The notes: generated from the sequence alone by a model not told the origin. A stretch of DNA of 64,000 nucleotides from Pseudomonas sp. B21-040 (GCF_024748695.1 NZ_CP087176.1:1047501-1111500), one strand, 5' to 3'; shown: positions 27,394 through 39,702, counted from the stretch's first letter. Numbers and translations: made by a program.

Positions 27394-27867
27394 GTGCTGA
27401 CTCATCTCGATTCCCAAGGTCGCGCCAACATGGTCGACGTCACCGAAAAAGCCGTGACGTTCCGTGAAGCGACGGCCCAAGCGCTGGTGCGCATGCTGCC
27501 CGAAACGTTGCAGATGATCGTCAGTGGCGGTCATCCCAAAGGGGATGTGTTTGCCGTGGCGCGTATTGCCGGCATTCAGGCGGCGAAGAAAACCAGCGAT
27601 CTGATTCCTCTGTGCCATCCGCTGATGCTGACTGGGGTCAAAGTCGAACTCAGTGCCGAAGGCGACGATACCGTGCGCATCGTTGCGCGCTGCAAATTGT
27701 CCGGGCAGACCGGCGTCGAGATGGAAGCGCTGACCGCCGCCAGCGTGGCAGCCCTGACTATCTATGACATGTGCAAGGCTGTGGATCGCGGCATGACCAT
27801 CGAAAGCGTGCGACTGCTGGAGAAGGTCGGCGGCAAGAGCGGTCATTTCCAGGCGGATCCATCATGA
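27394..27867 (+). CDS. moaC: Cyclic pyranopterin monophosphate synthase MoaC
   Basis: A 157-residue enzyme that converts the MoaA product to cyclic pyranopterin monophosphate in molybdenum cofactor synthesis. Family motifs are [12 protein letters not shown] near residue 72, [19 protein letters not shown] near residue 110, and the catalytic region YDMCKAVD. The GTG start is chosen because AGGAG lies 7 bases upstream. The stop overlaps the moaD start (ATGA), showing a moaC-moaD-moaE operon. MoaA is not in this window. Confidence 0.97.
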   Translation: MLTHLDSQGRANMVDVTEKAVTFREATAQALVRMLPETLQMIVSGGHPKGDVFAVARIAGIQAAKKTSDLIPLCHPLMLTGVKVELSAEGDDTVRIVARCKLSGQTGVEMEALTAASVAALTIYDMCKAVDRGMTIESVRLLEKVGGKSGHFQADPS

Positions 27868-28106
27868 ACGTCACCGTGAAGTTTTTTGCTCGTTACCGTG
27901 AAGCGCTCGGTGTGGACTCGGTAAAGGTTCAAGGCGATTTCGCTACGGTTGATGACGTGCGCGCGCAGTTGGCCCAACGTGACGGCGCCGATGTATTGAG
28001 CGAGCAGAACTTGATGTGCGCCCGCAACGAAGACCTGTGCCAGCTCGACGAACCTGTCAGCGATGGCGATGAAGTGGCGTTTTTTCCGACCGTGACCGGG
28101 GGCTGA
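27864..28106 (+). CDS. moaD: Molybdopterin synthase small subunit MoaD
   Basis: An 80-residue ubiquitin-like sulfur carrier. It ends in the required Gly-Gly (FFPTVTGG), which is thiocarboxylated and donates sulfur in molybdopterin formation. The beta-grasp pattern [16 protein letters not shown] at the start and [11 protein letters not shown] at the end is clear. The start overlaps the moaC stop by four bases, and moaE begins 3 bases downstream. Confidence 0.96.
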   Translation: MNVTVKFFARYREALGVDSVKVQGDFATVDDVRAQLAQRDGADVLSEQNLMCARNEDLCQLDEPVSDGDEVAFFPTVTGG

Positions 28107-28109
28107 GCC

Positions 28110-28562
28110 ATGGCGATTCGCGTGCAGCCTGCGCCGTTCGATCCGGGTGCCGAAGTCAACGCCATGCACGCTGCCAATGTGGGCGTGGGCGCGGTGGTGA
28201 GTTTTGTCGGCTACGTGCGCGACTTTAATGACGGCCTCGATGTGGCCGGGATGTTCCTTGAACACTACCCGGGCATGACCGAAAAAGCGCTTGGCAAAAT
28301 TGCCATCGAAGCCGAGCAACGCTGGCCGCTGTTGAAGCTGGAAGTGTTGCACCGCATCGGCGCCCTGGAGCCGGGGGAACCGATCGTCTTCGTTGGCGCC
28401 GCCAGCGCCCATCGTCAGGCCGCCTTCGATGCCTGTGCCTTTGTCATGGATTACCTGAAAACCCGCGCGCCGTTCTGGAAAAAGGAAAACACCAGCGACG
28501 GCCCGCGTTGGGTGGAAGGGCGTGACAGCGATCATGCGGCGGCGGATCGCTGGAACAAGTAG
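28110..28562 (+). CDS. moaE: Molybdopterin synthase large subunit MoaE
   Basis: A 150-residue catalytic subunit that, with MoaD, inserts two sulfurs into cyclic pyranopterin monophosphate. Visible landmarks are GAVVSFVGYVRDFNDG near residue 30, LEHYPGMTEKAL near residue 50, VFVGAASAHRQAAFDAC near residue 95, and the catalytic lysine region LKTRAPFWKKE near residue 118. Length is normal. It closes the moaCDE operon; a repeat element follows. Confidence 0.97.
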   Translation: MAIRVQPAPFDPGAEVNAMHAANVGVGAVVSFVGYVRDFNDGLDVAGMFLEHYPGMTEKALGKIAIEAEQRWPLLKLEVLHRIGALEPGEPIVFVGAASAHRQAAFDACAFVMDYLKTRAPFWKKENTSDGPRWVEGRDSDHAAADRWNK

Positions 28563-28571
28563 TTCCTGCGT

Positions 28572-28684
28572 TGATCGTTCCCACGCTCTGCGTGGGGATG
28601 CATCCCGGGACGCTCCGCGTCCCTTTCAGAGCCGAACGCAGAGCGTCCGTTCAGGCATTCCCACGCAGAGCGTGGGAACGATCA
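28572..28684. repeat. Interspersed repeat (gttcccacgctctgcgtggg family), inverted pair
   Basis: gatcgttcccacgctctgcg at the left and cgcagagcgtgggaacgatc at the right are perfect reverse complements, with smaller palindromes (gacgctccgcgtcc) inside. A single related copy is at 24116-24196. It separates moaE from the binding-protein gene. Confidence 0.88.
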
Positions 28685-28746
28685 ATTCTCGCTGACTCGC
28701 CTCCCGACCATCGGCCGGTGCGAGGTGCGCGCGCCCGATTGACGAT

Positions 28747-28783
28747 TTGTACATTAAAGTCCAGTATGGAAATATAAGTACAA
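28747..28783 (+). promoter_or_regulatory. Candidate operator upstream of the amino-acid binding protein
   Basis: GTCCAGTATGGA (28759-28770) lies inside a wider inverted repeat TTGTAC...GTACAA (28747-28783). Nearly the same core, GTCCATTATGGAC, lies upstream of dauB at 32724-32736. This suggests one regulator, most simply DauR, acts at both. Confidence 0.5.
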
Positions 28784-28854
28784 AAAAGATATTTCCCTGT
28801 TTCAGCTCTTTCCTCTGTCTTGCCAAACCAACAACAACCTGCGAGAGAACGAAC

Positions 28855-29631
28855 ATGAAGAAACTCCCCCTCATTACCGGTCTGGCGCTGAGCCTGTTGG
28901 CGTGCAGTTCGCTGTTCGCCGCTGATAAAACCCTGCGCATCGGTATCGAAGCCGCCTATCCGCCGTTCGCTTCCAAAACCGACAAAGGCGAGATCGTCGG
29001 TTTCGACTACGACATCGGTAATGCCCTGTGCGCGCAGATGAAGGTCAAATGTGTGTGGGTCGAAGGCGAGTTCGACGGTCTGATTCCTTCTCTGAAGGTG
29101 AAGAAAATCGACATGGCCCTGTCGTCCATGACCATTAACGAAGACCGCAAGAAGTCGGTGGATTTCACCCACAAGTATTACTTCACTTCCTCGCGTCTGG
29201 TCATGAAGGACGGCGCTGTCGTGGATGACCAGTACGCCAGCCTCAAGGGCAAGACTGTCGGCGTGCAGCGGGCAACCACCACTGACCGATATGCCACCGA
29301 GGTGTTTGAGCCCAAGGGCATCAACGTCAAGCGCTATGGCAACAACGAAGAAATCTACATGGACCTGGCCGCCGGTCGTCTCGATGCCATTTTTGCCGAC
29401 ACCATTCCCCTCAATGACTTCCTGATGATGCCGCGCGGCAAAGGCTATGCGTTTGTCGGGCCAGAGTTGAAGGACCCGAAATACGTTGGCGAGGGTGCGG
29501 GGATCGCGGTGCGCAAGGGCAATGGTGAGCTGGTCAGTGAGCTGAACACTGCCATTGATGGTATTCGTGCCAATGGCGAGTATCAGAAGATTTCCGACAA
29601 GTACTTCAAGTCCGATATCTACGGCGACTGA
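28855..29631 (+). CDS. Periplasmic basic amino-acid binding protein of an ABC transporter
   Basis: A 258-residue family-3 solute-binding protein. The signal peptide ([21 protein letters not shown]) ends near residue 22. Family features are [46 protein letters not shown] and [15 protein letters not shown], close to the lysine/arginine/ornithine or octopine-type binding proteins. The start MKKLPL is preferred over a frame-open ATG 36 codons upstream. No permease or ATPase gene follows, so it must use one encoded elsewhere. It faces dauR and lies at the dau locus, as in P. aeruginosa, which argues for D- or L-arginine as a ligand. Confidence 0.88.
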   Translation: MKKLPLITGLALSLLACSSLFAADKTLRIGIEAAYPPFASKTDKGEIVGFDYDIGNALCAQMKVKCVWVEGEFDGLIPSLKVKKIDMALSSMTINEDRKKSVDFTHKYYFTSSRLVMKDGAVVDDQYASLKGKTVGVQRATTTDRYATEVFEPKGINVKRYGNNEEIYMDLAAGRLDAIFADTIPLNDFLMMPRGKGYAFVGPELKDPKYVGEGAGIAVRKGNGELVSELNTAIDGIRANGEYQKISDKYFKSDIYGD

Positions 29632-29640
29632 TCAATCGCT

Positions 29641-29731
29641 TTCGCGGGCGAGCCCGCTCCCACAGGTTCAGTGATGCACATGTATGTTGTGTACGACTCG
29701 AACATTGTGGGAGCGGGCTTGCCCGCGATTG
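29641..29731. repeat. REP pair between the binding-protein gene and dauR
   Basis: cgcgggcgagcccgctcccaca and tgtgggagcgggcttgcccgcg are inverted copies separated by about 45 bases, filling the gap between the two convergent genes. Confidence 0.88.
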
Positions 29732-29755
29732 GGCCGGAGCAATCACTGCAAATCT

Positions 29756-30382
29756 TCAGCCCTTCAATTCCTTCAAATGCTTGTAAACCGTCGCCCGTCC
29801 CATGTTCAGCACATTGGCCACATAGTTCGAAGCGCTCTTGCCCTTGAAGGCGCCTTCGGCGTGCAGCGCCAGCACCAGTTCGCGTTTGTGATCGCGCGTC
29901 AGCAGGTTAAGGCTCAACTGACGTTCGCGCAGCCAAGCGTGCAGGAAGGTGTTGATGCGCTCCTGCCAGTCATCACGAAACAGTGAATCCGGCTGCGGGA
30001 TCAATTTGGACGGCGACAGGAATAGATCGAGCGCCGCTTTTGCATTTTCGAACAGCGAGATGTTCAGGTTGACGCACAGCACCGCGAGCGGGTGACCTTC
30101 TGCGTCGCGCAATACCGTGCTCAAACTGCGAATCTTCTGACCGTCCCAATTAAGCTTTTCGTAAGGGCCGATGTTGGTTTCGCTGACATCGTCGCTGAGC
30201 ATGTCCTCCAGCGCGGCGTCATCGCCGATTTCGCGTTTTGACAGATTGTTGGCGATGTAGTCGATCTTTTGCGTGCGCAGGTCATGCAGCACCACCTCGG
30301 CATGAGGAAAAAACAGCGTGGCGATGGCATCGGCGATCGCTCGGTAATTGTCCAGCGCCGGGTCTTTTTCAGGTGCGTTCAT
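29756..30382 (-). CDS. dauR: YheO/DauR-type transcriptional regulator
   Basis: A 208-residue regulator with an N-terminal PAS-like (YheO) domain, residues about 8-120 (YRAIADAIATLFFPHAEVVLHD), and a C-terminal helix-turn-helix of the HTH_22 type (NYVANVLNMGRATVYKHLKE) at the end. It is the last gene of the dauB-dauA-dauR set. In P. aeruginosa DauR controls D-arginine catabolism genes. The same gene order and neighbouring binding protein support the name; the effector is expected to be an arginine-related compound. Confidence 0.88.
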   Translation of the reverse strand: MNAPEKDPALDNYRAIADAIATLFFPHAEVVLHDLRTQKIDYIANNLSKREIGDDAALEDMLSDDVSETNIGPYEKLNWDGQKIRSLSTVLRDAEGHPLAVLCVNLNISLFENAKAALDLFLSPSKLIPQPDSLFRDDWQERINTFLHAWLRERQLSLNLLTRDHKRELVLALHAEGAFKGKSASNYVANVLNMGRATVYKHLKELKG

Positions 30383-30471
30383 ACAGTGGAGCTCCAGGCA
30401 GCGTCAGCGCCCTGCAAAAAGGGCGCGTGAAGTTTGCCGCAATCGTGTCGACACGTCACCTGAGCAGGTGA

Positions 30472-31743
<1,272 letters not shown>

Positions 31744-32691
31744 TTAACGCTGCAATTGGTAAATGGCATTGGCCAGCGCGATGTCTTCCAGGCCCAGGCC
31801 GATGGAGCGGAAGAACACATGCCGGCTGTAATCGGGGCGCTGTACCTTTTCGCTCAGCAAGTCAGGCAAGTCGCCGACAATCGCCTGCTTGTCCCAGCCA
31901 TGTTGCTCGCCGGCAATCAGCATTTCACCGGCCGACCCTGGTGTGGTCACACGGTAGTCGCAGAACACCTGCATGTCATTGAGGCTCTGCGGCGGGACTT
32001 CGTGGGCGTGTGGGGCATTGGTGCTGATCGAGGTGATCAGCGCCGGTTTACTCAAGCTTGACGGGTCGATCACCGGCCCTGCGGACGAGGTGCACAGCAT
32101 GATCACGTCGGCGTCCCCGGTGGCCGCTTCGCGACTGTCGACGATGACCAGGCGTGGGTCGAGACTGTTGAGGTGCGCCAATACTTCGGGTTGCTTGTCG
32201 CTCAGACTTGGCGAATACAGCGTGATGCTCTGCCAGTCGCGCAGGTCTTTGACGTAGTGCAGGTGTGCCTGGGCAACTTTGCCGCTGCCGATGATCGCCA
32301 GACGCCGAGCCTTTAAAGGGGCGAGTGCATCGACCGCCACGGCGGTGGTGGCGGCCGTGCGTGCGGTGGTCAATTCACCGGCATCGCAAAGGAGTAGCGG
32401 CTGGCCGGTCTGCATCGACATCAGCAGGGTCCACGCGGTCACCAGCGGGCCTTGTTCGCGGACGATGTACGGTGAGGTTTTAACCCCGTAGACACCGTCT
32501 TGCGCCAGTACGCCGAGGTAGTTGATGAAATCGCCCGCGCCCTGAGGGAATTCCACCAGTTGCTGTGCCGGTTGCACCGCTTGCCCGGCAGCCAGGTCGC
32601 GGAACAGCTTGCGCAGGATTTGCGGCACATCGACCCTGGCCAGCAGCTCGCGAGCCTGAGGTTGGGTGATCACATAAGGCGTACTGGACAT
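31744..32691 (-). CDS. dauB: Ornithine cyclodeaminase/mu-crystallin family protein, anabolic L-arginine dehydrogenase DauB
   Basis: A 315-residue NAD(P)-dependent enzyme. Family features are LLCDAGELTTARTAATTAVAVD near residue 103, the Rossmann motif AIIGSGKVAQAHLHYV near residue 128, VIMLCTSSAGPVIDPSSL near residue 195, and ISTNAPHAHEVP near residue 223. In the dau pathway it reductively aminates 2-ketoarginine to L-arginine. The start MSSTPYVITQ is chosen because the open frame upstream is non-conserved. It is the first gene of the dauBAR unit; a palindrome lies 33 bases upstream. Confidence 0.9.
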   Translation of the reverse strand: MSSTPYVITQPQARELLARVDVPQILRKLFRDLAAGQAVQPAQQLVEFPQGAGDFINYLGVLAQDGVYGVKTSPYIVREQGPLVTAWTLLMSMQTGQPLLLCDAGELTTARTAATTAVAVDALAPLKARRLAIIGSGKVAQAHLHYVKDLRDWQSITLYSPSLSDKQPEVLAHLNSLDPRLVIVDSREAATGDADVIMLCTSSAGPVIDPSSLSKPALITSISTNAPHAHEVPPQSLNDMQVFCDYRVTTPGSAGEMLIAGEQHGWDKQAIVGDLPDLLSEKVQRPDYSRHVFFRSIGLGLEDIALANAIYQLQR

Positions 32692-32723
32692 GGTCGGCTC
32701 CGGACACTGAACTAAACTAATTT

Positions 32724-32736
32724 GTCCATTATGGAC
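32724..32736 (-). promoter_or_regulatory. Candidate operator upstream of dauB
   Basis: GTCCATTATGGAC is a near-perfect palindrome 33 bases upstream of the dauB start. A related core precedes the binding-protein gene at 28759-28770. DauR is the likely binder by location only. Confidence 0.5.
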
Positions 32737-32779
32737 TTTTAGTTGTATCGGGCAAGCTCCTGTTGAAAAAAACCAGACG

Positions 32780-32815
32780 AAAAAAAAGCGCAGTCCGTTG
32801 CCGGCTGCGCCTCTT
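32780..32815 (-). terminator. Terminator of rhlB
   Basis: On the minus strand GCGCAGCCGG...CTGCGC forms a stem followed by eight T. It begins 20 bases beyond the rhlB stop. Confidence 0.85.
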
Positions 32816-32830
32816 TCTTCAAGTGCCCGG

Positions 32831-34318
32831 TTATGGGCGCTTGCGCTCAACCGCCCGCAACAGATGCGTCGGTGGTGTTTCACAGCTGATCTTGCGACCC
32901 AGCAGCGCCTCGATGGACGGTAACTGGTAGGAGTCGTCCTCCCCGGCAAAACTGATGGACACGCCATCAGCGCCCGCCCGGCCGGTACGACCGATGCGGT
33001 GCACGTAGTCGTCCGGGACTTCCGGCAGGGTGAAGTTGATCACGTGGCTGATGCCGTCGATGTGAATGCCGCGACCGGCCACATCAGTGGCGACCAGAAC
33101 GCGGATCTTGCCTTCGCGGAAACCTTCCAGGGTCTTGATGCGCTTGTGCTGCGGTACATCGCCAGACAGTTGCGCGGCGTTGACGCCATCACGCACCAGA
33201 CGCTCTTCAATGCGTCGCACTTCATCCTTGCGGTTGGCGAAGACCATCACCCGCTCCCAACCGTTGTCGTTGACCAGGTTGTAGAGCAATTTGTATTTGT
33301 CGGCACCGGCAACGGCGTAGATGTGCTGCTCGACGTTTTCGCTGGCCACATTCTGCGCTTCGATCTCGACGATCGACGGGTCGGTGGTCCATTGCTTGGC
33401 GAGGTTCATCACGTCTTCGGTGAAGGTTGCGGAGAACAGCAGCGTTTGACGCTCGTTCTTCGGCGGCGTCTGGCGAATGATTTGACGCACTTGCGGGATG
33501 AAACCCATGTCGAGCATGCGGTCGGCTTCGTCCAGCACCATGACTTCGACCATGTCCAGGTGCACGTCGCCGCGCTGGTTGAAGTCGAGCAAGCGGCCCG
33601 GGGTGGCGACGAGGATGTCGCAGTGGCGGGCTTCGAGGTGCTTGAGTTGCTTGTCGAAGTCCATGCCACCGACAAACGTCATGACGTTGAGGCCGGTGTA
33701 TTTGGTCAGGTCCGCTGCGTCTTTGGCGATCTGCACCACCAGTTCGCGGGTTGGCGCAATGATCAGCGCCCGCGGCTCACCCATGTAGCGCTCTTTCGGC
33801 GGCGGGGTTTGCAGCAGTTGGGTGATGATCGAAATCAGGAACGCCGCGGTTTTGCCGGTGCCGGTCTGGGCGCGACCGATGGCGTCTTTGCCCGCCAGGG
33901 TAAAGCCAAGCACCTGCGCCTGAATGGGCGTGCAGTACGGAAAGCCAAGGTCCTGGATGGCGTGCATCAGTTCCGGGGCGAGTTTGAAATCGTGGAAGCG
34001 GGTTTTGCCTTCCTGGGGTTCGACGACGAAATCTTCGAGTTTCCAGGGAATGACAGAGACTTTTGGCTTGGGTTCGCGACGCGGTTTTGCCGGTTTTGGC
34101 GCTTCGCTACGCGGCTGCTCATCGGCAGTCGCCGGGGCAGAGGGAGTGGCCGGTGTGGTCATCGGCTCGTGTTTCGGTGCCGCTACGGTTGCGGTCCGGC
34201 CAGGCTGATTACCGTCGGTGCGGTGGCTGGGAGTATGAGACGGAGCGCTGGGAACTGGCGCGAGCTGCTCAGCCTCGCTTTTACCGAACATTTTCTTGAG
34301 TGCTTTGAGCACGGTCAT
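32831..34318 (-). CDS. rhlB: DEAD-box ATP-dependent RNA helicase, RhlB-like
   Basis: A 495-residue RNA helicase. An N-terminal extension of about 105 residues is rich in Pro, Ala, Lys and Arg and likely disordered. Core motifs follow in order: [11 protein letters not shown] and the Q motif FPYCTPIQ, Walker [32 protein letters not shown], and the second domain with [13 protein letters not shown] and [10 protein letters not shown]. In gamma-proteobacteria RhlB is part of the RNA degradosome. The Pseudomonas type has such an N-terminal extension, but other DEAD-box paralogs are similar, so the symbol is less sure than the family. Confidence 0.88.
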   Translation of the reverse strand: MTVLKALKKMFGKSEAEQLAPVPSAPSHTPSHRTDGNQPGRTATVAAPKHEPMTTPATPSAPATADEQPRSEAPKPAKPRREPKPKVSVIPWKLEDFVVEPQEGKTRFHDFKLAPELMHAIQDLGFPYCTPIQAQVLGFTLAGKDAIGRAQTGTGKTAAFLISIITQLLQTPPPKERYMGEPRALIIAPTRELVVQIAKDAADLTKYTGLNVMTFVGGMDFDKQLKHLEARHCDILVATPGRLLDFNQRGDVHLDMVEVMVLDEADRMLDMGFIPQVRQIIRQTPPKNERQTLLFSATFTEDVMNLAKQWTTDPSIVEIEAQNVASENVEQHIYAVAGADKYKLLYNLVNDNGWERVMVFANRKDEVRRIEERLVRDGVNAAQLSGDVPQHKRIKTLEGFREGKIRVLVATDVAGRGIHIDGISHVINFTLPEVPDDYVHRIGRTGRAGADGVSISFAGEDDSYQLPSIEALLGRKISCETPPTHLLRAVERKRP

Positions 34319-34414
34319 CTCATCAATTGGTTAAGGAATGTACGCCGGCCAGTGTAATGCAAGAATCGGGCGCGGCGTAGTGGGATGATCAAAGGGCGGT
34401 ATTTCACCTGAACG

Positions 34415-35540
<1,126 letters not shown>

Positions 35541-36572
35541 ATGAAGATGTTGAAATCCACCCTGGCCATCGTGACTGCAGCCGCAGTACTCGGTGTCAGC
35601 GGGTTCGCTCAGGCGGGTGCAACCCTGGATGCAGTGCAGAAGAAAGGTTTCGTACAGTGCGGTGTAAGTGACGGTCTGCCGGGTTTCTCGGTTCCGGACT
35701 CCACTGGCAAGATCGTTGGTATCGATGCTGACTATTGCCGTGCTGTGGCCGCTGCCGTTTTCGGCGACGCGACCAAAGTGAAGTTCAGCCAGTTGAACGC
35801 CAAAGAGCGCTTCACTGCGCTGCAGTCGGGCGAAATCGACATCCTGTCGCGCAACACCACCATGACCAGCTCTCGTGACGCGGGCATGGGCCTGAAATTC
35901 CCTGGCTTCATCACTTACTACGACGGCATCGGCTTCCTGGTTAACAACAAGCTGGGCGTCAAGAGTGCCAAGGAACTGGACGGTGCAACCATCTGCATCC
36001 AGGCCGGTACCACCACCGAGCTGAACGTTTCCGACTACTTCCGCGGCAACGGTCTGAAATACACCCCGATCACGTTCGACACCTCTGACGAAAGCGCCAA
36101 GTCGCTCGAGTCCGGTCGTTGCGACGTACTGACCTCCGACAAGTCTCAGCTGTTCGCCCAGCGCAGCAAGCTGGCCTCGCCGAAGGACTACGTGGTTCTG
36201 CCGGAAACCATTTCCAAAGAACCTCTGGGCCCTGTCGTGCGTAACGGCGACGACGAATGGCTGGCCATCGTGCGCTGGACTGGCTACGCCATGCTCAACG
36301 CTGAAGAAGCCGGTATCACTTCGAAAAACGTCGAAGCTGAAGCCAAAGGCACCAAGAACCCGGACGTTGCTCGTCTGCTGGGCACCGACGGTGAATACGG
36401 CAAAGACCTGAAAGTGAAAAAAGACTGGGTCGTCCAGATCGTCAAGCAAGTCGGTAACTATGGCGAAGTGTTCGAGAAGAACCTCGGCAAGAACACTCCG
36501 CTGGAAATCGACCGCGGGCTGAACGCTCTGTGGAACGCTGGCGGCATTCAATACGCACCACCAGTGCGCTGA
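35541..36572 (+). CDS. aapJ: General L-amino acid ABC transporter, periplasmic binding protein AapJ
   Basis: A 343-residue periplasmic protein that captures a wide range of L-amino acids. The signal peptide (LAIVTAAAVLGVSGFAQA-GA) ends near residue 22. AapJ-type features are VQKKGFVQCGVSDGLPGFS, GKIVGIDADYCRAVAAAVFGD, SGEIDILSRNTTMTSSRDA and the ending NRGLNALWNAGG-like segment DRGLNALWNAGGIQYAPPVR. Length is that of AapJ and greater than the LAO group. The start has GGAGG upstream. Permeases and ATPase follow on the same strand. Confidence 0.96.
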   Translation: MKMLKSTLAIVTAAAVLGVSGFAQAGATLDAVQKKGFVQCGVSDGLPGFSVPDSTGKIVGIDADYCRAVAAAVFGDATKVKFSQLNAKERFTALQSGEIDILSRNTTMTSSRDAGMGLKFPGFITYYDGIGFLVNNKLGVKSAKELDGATICIQAGTTTELNVSDYFRGNGLKYTPITFDTSDESAKSLESGRCDVLTSDKSQLFAQRSKLASPKDYVVLPETISKEPLGPVVRNGDDEWLAIVRWTGYAMLNAEEAGITSKNVEAEAKGTKNPDVARLLGTDGEYGKDLKVKKDWVVQIVKQVGNYGEVFEKNLGKNTPLEIDRGLNALWNAGGIQYAPPVR

Positions 36573-36579
36573 TGGTTCT

Positions 36580-36608
36580 ATCACCCGGTGGGCCAACCAC
36601 CGGGTGAT
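36580..36608 (+). other. Intra-operon hairpin between aapJ and aapQ
   Basis: ATCACCCGGTGG and CCACCGGGTGAT form a perfect 12-bp stem with a 5-base loop, starting 8 bases after the aapJ stop, with no T-run. Such stems after binding-protein genes commonly stabilise the upstream message so that the binding protein exceeds the permease. Confidence 0.8.
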
Positions 36609-36637
36609 GTTCTGTTCCATTACATCCGGGGCACTTC

Positions 36638-37819
36638 ATGCAAAATTCAATCGGCGCACCAAAGCAGAGGCTTAGCCTCAGCGATCCCAAAGTGCGTGCG
36701 TGGCTATTTCAGATCATCACCATCGTGGCGGTGGTCTCGATGGGCTGGTATCTGTTTGATAACACCCAGACCAATCTTCAGCACCGGGGCATTACCTCCG
36801 GTTTCAGCTTTTTGGAGCGCAGTGCCGGTTTCGGCATCGCTCAACACCTGATCGACTACACCGAATCGGACACCTATGCCCGAGTGTTTGTCATCGGCTT
36901 GCTCAACACGCTGCTGGTGACCTTCATCGGCGTGATCCTGGCGACGATCCTCGGGTTCATCGTCGGCGTGTCACGGCTGTCGAAGAACTGGATCATCAGC
37001 AAGGTAGCGACGGTGTATGTGGAAGTCTTCCGCAATATTCCGCCACTGCTGCAAATCCTGTTCTGGTACTTCGCGGTGTTCCTGACGATGCCGGGGCCGC
37101 GTAACAGTCATAATTTCGGCGACACCTTCTACGTCAGCAGCCGCGGCCTGAACATGCCGGCCGCCCTGATGGCGGACGGGTTCTGGCCGTTTGTGGCGAG
37201 CGTTGTGGTGGCCATCGTCGCCATCGTGGTGATGAGCCGGTGGGCGACCAAGCGCTTCGAAGAGACCGGTGTACCGTTCCACAAATTCTGGACCGGTCTG
37301 GCGATGTTCCTGGTGATACCGGCGCTGTGCGCACTGATTTTCGGCGCGCCGCTGCACTGGGAAATGCCAAAGCTGCAAGGCTTCAACTTCATCGGTGGCT
37401 GGGTACTGATCCCGGAATTGCTGGCGTTGACCCTGGCCCTGACGGTGTACACCGCGGCGTTCATCGCCGAAATCGTGCGTTCGGGCATCAAGTCGGTCAG
37501 CCACGGCCAGACCGAAGCGGCGCATTCGCTTGGCCTGCGCAACGGTCCGACGCTGCGCAAGGTGATCATCCCGCAAGCCTTGCGCGTGATCATTCCACCG
37601 CTCACCAGCCAATACCTGAACCTGGCGAAAAACTCCTCGCTGGCGGCCGGTATCGGATATCCGGAAATGGTTTCGTTGTTTGCCGGTACGGTGCTGAACC
37701 AGACCGGGCAGGCGATCGAGGTGGTTGCCATCACCATGAGCGTGTACCTGGCGATCAGTATCAGCATCTCCCTGCTGATGAACTGGTACAACAAGCGCAT
37801 TGCGCTGATCGAGCGGTAA
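36638..37819 (+). CDS. aapQ: General L-amino acid ABC transporter permease AapQ
   Basis: A 393-residue inner-membrane permease. Hydrophobic segments include residues 26-44 and 86-110, and the C-terminal permease core carries the HAAA-type ATPase contact EAAHSLGLRNGPTLRKVIIPQA near residue 292. The family signature TYTAAFIAEIVRSGI-like stretch (VYTAAFIAEIVRSGIKSV) is present. A large periplasmic insert between helices is normal for AapQ. aapM begins 10 bases after its stop. Confidence 0.95.
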   Translation: MQNSIGAPKQRLSLSDPKVRAWLFQIITIVAVVSMGWYLFDNTQTNLQHRGITSGFSFLERSAGFGIAQHLIDYTESDTYARVFVIGLLNTLLVTFIGVILATILGFIVGVSRLSKNWIISKVATVYVEVFRNIPPLLQILFWYFAVFLTMPGPRNSHNFGDTFYVSSRGLNMPAALMADGFWPFVASVVVAIVAIVVMSRWATKRFEETGVPFHKFWTGLAMFLVIPALCALIFGAPLHWEMPKLQGFNFIGGWVLIPELLALTLALTVYTAAFIAEIVRSGIKSVSHGQTEAAHSLGLRNGPTLRKVIIPQALRVIIPPLTSQYLNLAKNSSLAAGIGYPEMVSLFAGTVLNQTGQAIEVVAITMSVYLAISISISLLMNWYNKRIALIER

Positions 37820-37829
37820 GGAAAAGCGC

Positions 37830-38927
37830 ATGAGTACTCATACTTTCAAACCTGACATGCCTCCACCGAGCAGCAGCATCGGTGTGGTCGCATGGATGCG
37901 CGCGAACATGTTTTCCAGCTGGCTCAACACCTTGCTGACCCTGTTCGCGTTTTACCTGATTTACCTGGTCGTCCCACCGATCCTGAACTGGGCCATCCTC
38001 GACGCCAACTGGGTGGGCACGACCCGCGCCGACTGCACCAAGGAAGGCGCCTGCTGGGTGTTTATCCAACAGCGTTTTGGTCAGTTCATGTACGGCTACT
38101 ACCCACCGGAACTGCGCTGGCGCGTGGACCTGACCGTGTGGCTGGCCGTCATCGGCATTGCACCGTTGTTCATCTCGCGCTTTCACCGTAAAGCGGTATA
38201 CGCGCTGAGCTTCCTGGTGCTGTACCCGATCATTGCCTACTTCCTGTTGCATGGCGGCATCTTCGGCTTGACCAACGTGGCAACCAGCCAGTGGGGCGGG
38301 CTGATGCTGACCCTGGTGATCGCCACCGTGGGGATTGCCGGTGCGTTGCCGCTGGGGATTGTCCTGGCGTTGGGCCGTCGGTCGAACATGCCGGCGATTC
38401 GCGTGGTCTGCGTGACCTTCATCGAATTCTGGCGCGGCGTGCCGTTGATCACGGTGCTGTTCATGTCGTCGGTGATGCTGCCGTTGTTCCTGCCTGAAGG
38501 CATGAGCTTCGACAAACTGTTGCGGGCGCTGATCGGCGTGATCCTGTTCCAGTCGGCCTATGTGGCCGAAGTGGTGCGCGGTGGTCTGCAAGCGATTCCA
38601 AAAGGTCAGTACGAAGCGGCTGCCGCGATGGGCCTCGGTTACTGGCGCAGCATGGGCCTGGTGATCCTGCCGCAAGCCCTGAAGCTGGTCATTCCCGGCA
38701 TCGTCAACACCTTCATTGCGCTGTTCAAGGACACCAGCCTGGTGATCATCATCGGCCTGTTCGACCTGCTCAACAGCGTCAAACAAGCCGCCGCCGACCC
38801 GAAATGGCTGGGCATGGCTACTGAAGGTTATGTGTTCGCGGCCCTGGTGTTCTGGATTTTCTGTTTTGGTATGTCGCGCTATTCCATGCATCTGGAACGC
38901 AAGCTCGACACTGGCCACAAGCGTTAG
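37830..38927 (+). CDS. aapM: General L-amino acid ABC transporter permease AapM
   Basis: A 365-residue permease partner of AapQ. It has N-terminal hydrophobic segments ([21 protein letters not shown]), several central helices and the contact loop [22 protein letters not shown] near residue 266, preceded by [14 protein letters not shown]. The periplasmic stretch [19 protein letters not shown] is typical of AapM. It lies between aapQ and aapP with gaps of 10 bases on each side, so the operon order is aapJQMP. Confidence 0.95.
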   Translation: MSTHTFKPDMPPPSSSIGVVAWMRANMFSSWLNTLLTLFAFYLIYLVVPPILNWAILDANWVGTTRADCTKEGACWVFIQQRFGQFMYGYYPPELRWRVDLTVWLAVIGIAPLFISRFHRKAVYALSFLVLYPIIAYFLLHGGIFGLTNVATSQWGGLMLTLVIATVGIAGALPLGIVLALGRRSNMPAIRVVCVTFIEFWRGVPLITVLFMSSVMLPLFLPEGMSFDKLLRALIGVILFQSAYVAEVVRGGLQAIPKGQYEAAAAMGLGYWRSMGLVILPQALKLVIPGIVNTFIALFKDTSLVIIIGLFDLLNSVKQAAADPKWLGMATEGYVFAALVFWIFCFGMSRYSMHLERKLDTGHKR

Positions 38928-38937
38928 GAGTTCTGTA

Positions 38938-39702
38938 ATGAGCGAAGCAATCAAAAAGCCTGTGAGCCCTGAAGGCATTATTCAGATGCAGGGCGTGAAC
39001 AAGTGGTACGGCCAGTTTCACGTGTTGAAAGACATCAACCTGAACGTGAAACAGGGCGAGCGTATTGTGTTGTGCGGCCCGTCGGGTTCCGGCAAGTCCA
39101 CCACCATCCGTTGCCTCAATCGACTGGAAGAACACCAGCAGGGGCGCATCGTGGTCGATGGCGTGGAACTGACCAACGACCTCAAGCAGATCGAATCGGT
39201 GCGCCGTGAAGTCGGCATGGTGTTCCAGCACTTCAATCTGTTTCCGCACCTGACCATTCTGCAGAACTGCACTTTGGCGCCGATGTGGGTACGCAAAATG
39301 CCCAAGCGCCAGGCCGAGGAAATCGCCATGCATTACCTGGAGCGCGTACGCATTCCGGAGCAGGCGCATAAATTCCCGGGGCAACTGTCCGGTGGTCAGC
39401 AACAGCGTGTGGCGATTGCCCGCGCGCTGTGCATGAAACCGAAAATCATGCTGTTCGATGAACCCACTTCCGCGCTCGACCCCGAGATGGTGAAAGAGGT
39501 GCTGGACACCATGATCGGCCTGGCTGAAGACGGCATGACCATGCTCTGCGTAACCCACGAAATGGGCTTCGCCCGTACCGTGGCCAATCGCGTGATCTTC
39601 ATGGACAAGGGTGAAATCGTCGAACAGGCCGCGCCGAACGACTTCTTCGATAACCCGCAGAATGAGCGGACCAAGATGTTCCTGAGCCAGATCCTGCATT
39701 GA
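38938..39702 (+). CDS. aapP: General L-amino acid ABC transporter ATPase AapP
   Basis: A 254-residue ABC ATPase. Walker [10 protein letters not shown] is near residue 44, the signature [15 protein letters not shown] near residue 149, and Walker [17 protein letters not shown] near residue 172 with the H-loop [11 protein letters not shown] near residue 204. The start MSEAIKKPV has GGAG 7-8 bases upstream; an earlier in-frame start overlapping aapM is unlikely. It powers AapQ/AapM transport. A symmetric terminator follows. Confidence 0.96.
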   Translation: MSEAIKKPVSPEGIIQMQGVNKWYGQFHVLKDINLNVKQGERIVLCGPSGSGKSTTIRCLNRLEEHQQGRIVVDGVELTNDLKQIESVRREVGMVFQHFNLFPHLTILQNCTLAPMWVRKMPKRQAEEIAMHYLERVRIPEQAHKFPGQLSGGQQQRVAIARALCMKPKIMLFDEPTSALDPEMVKEVLDTMIGLAEDGMTMLCVTHEMGFARTVANRVIFMDKGEIVEQAAPNDFFDNPQNERTKMFLSQILH

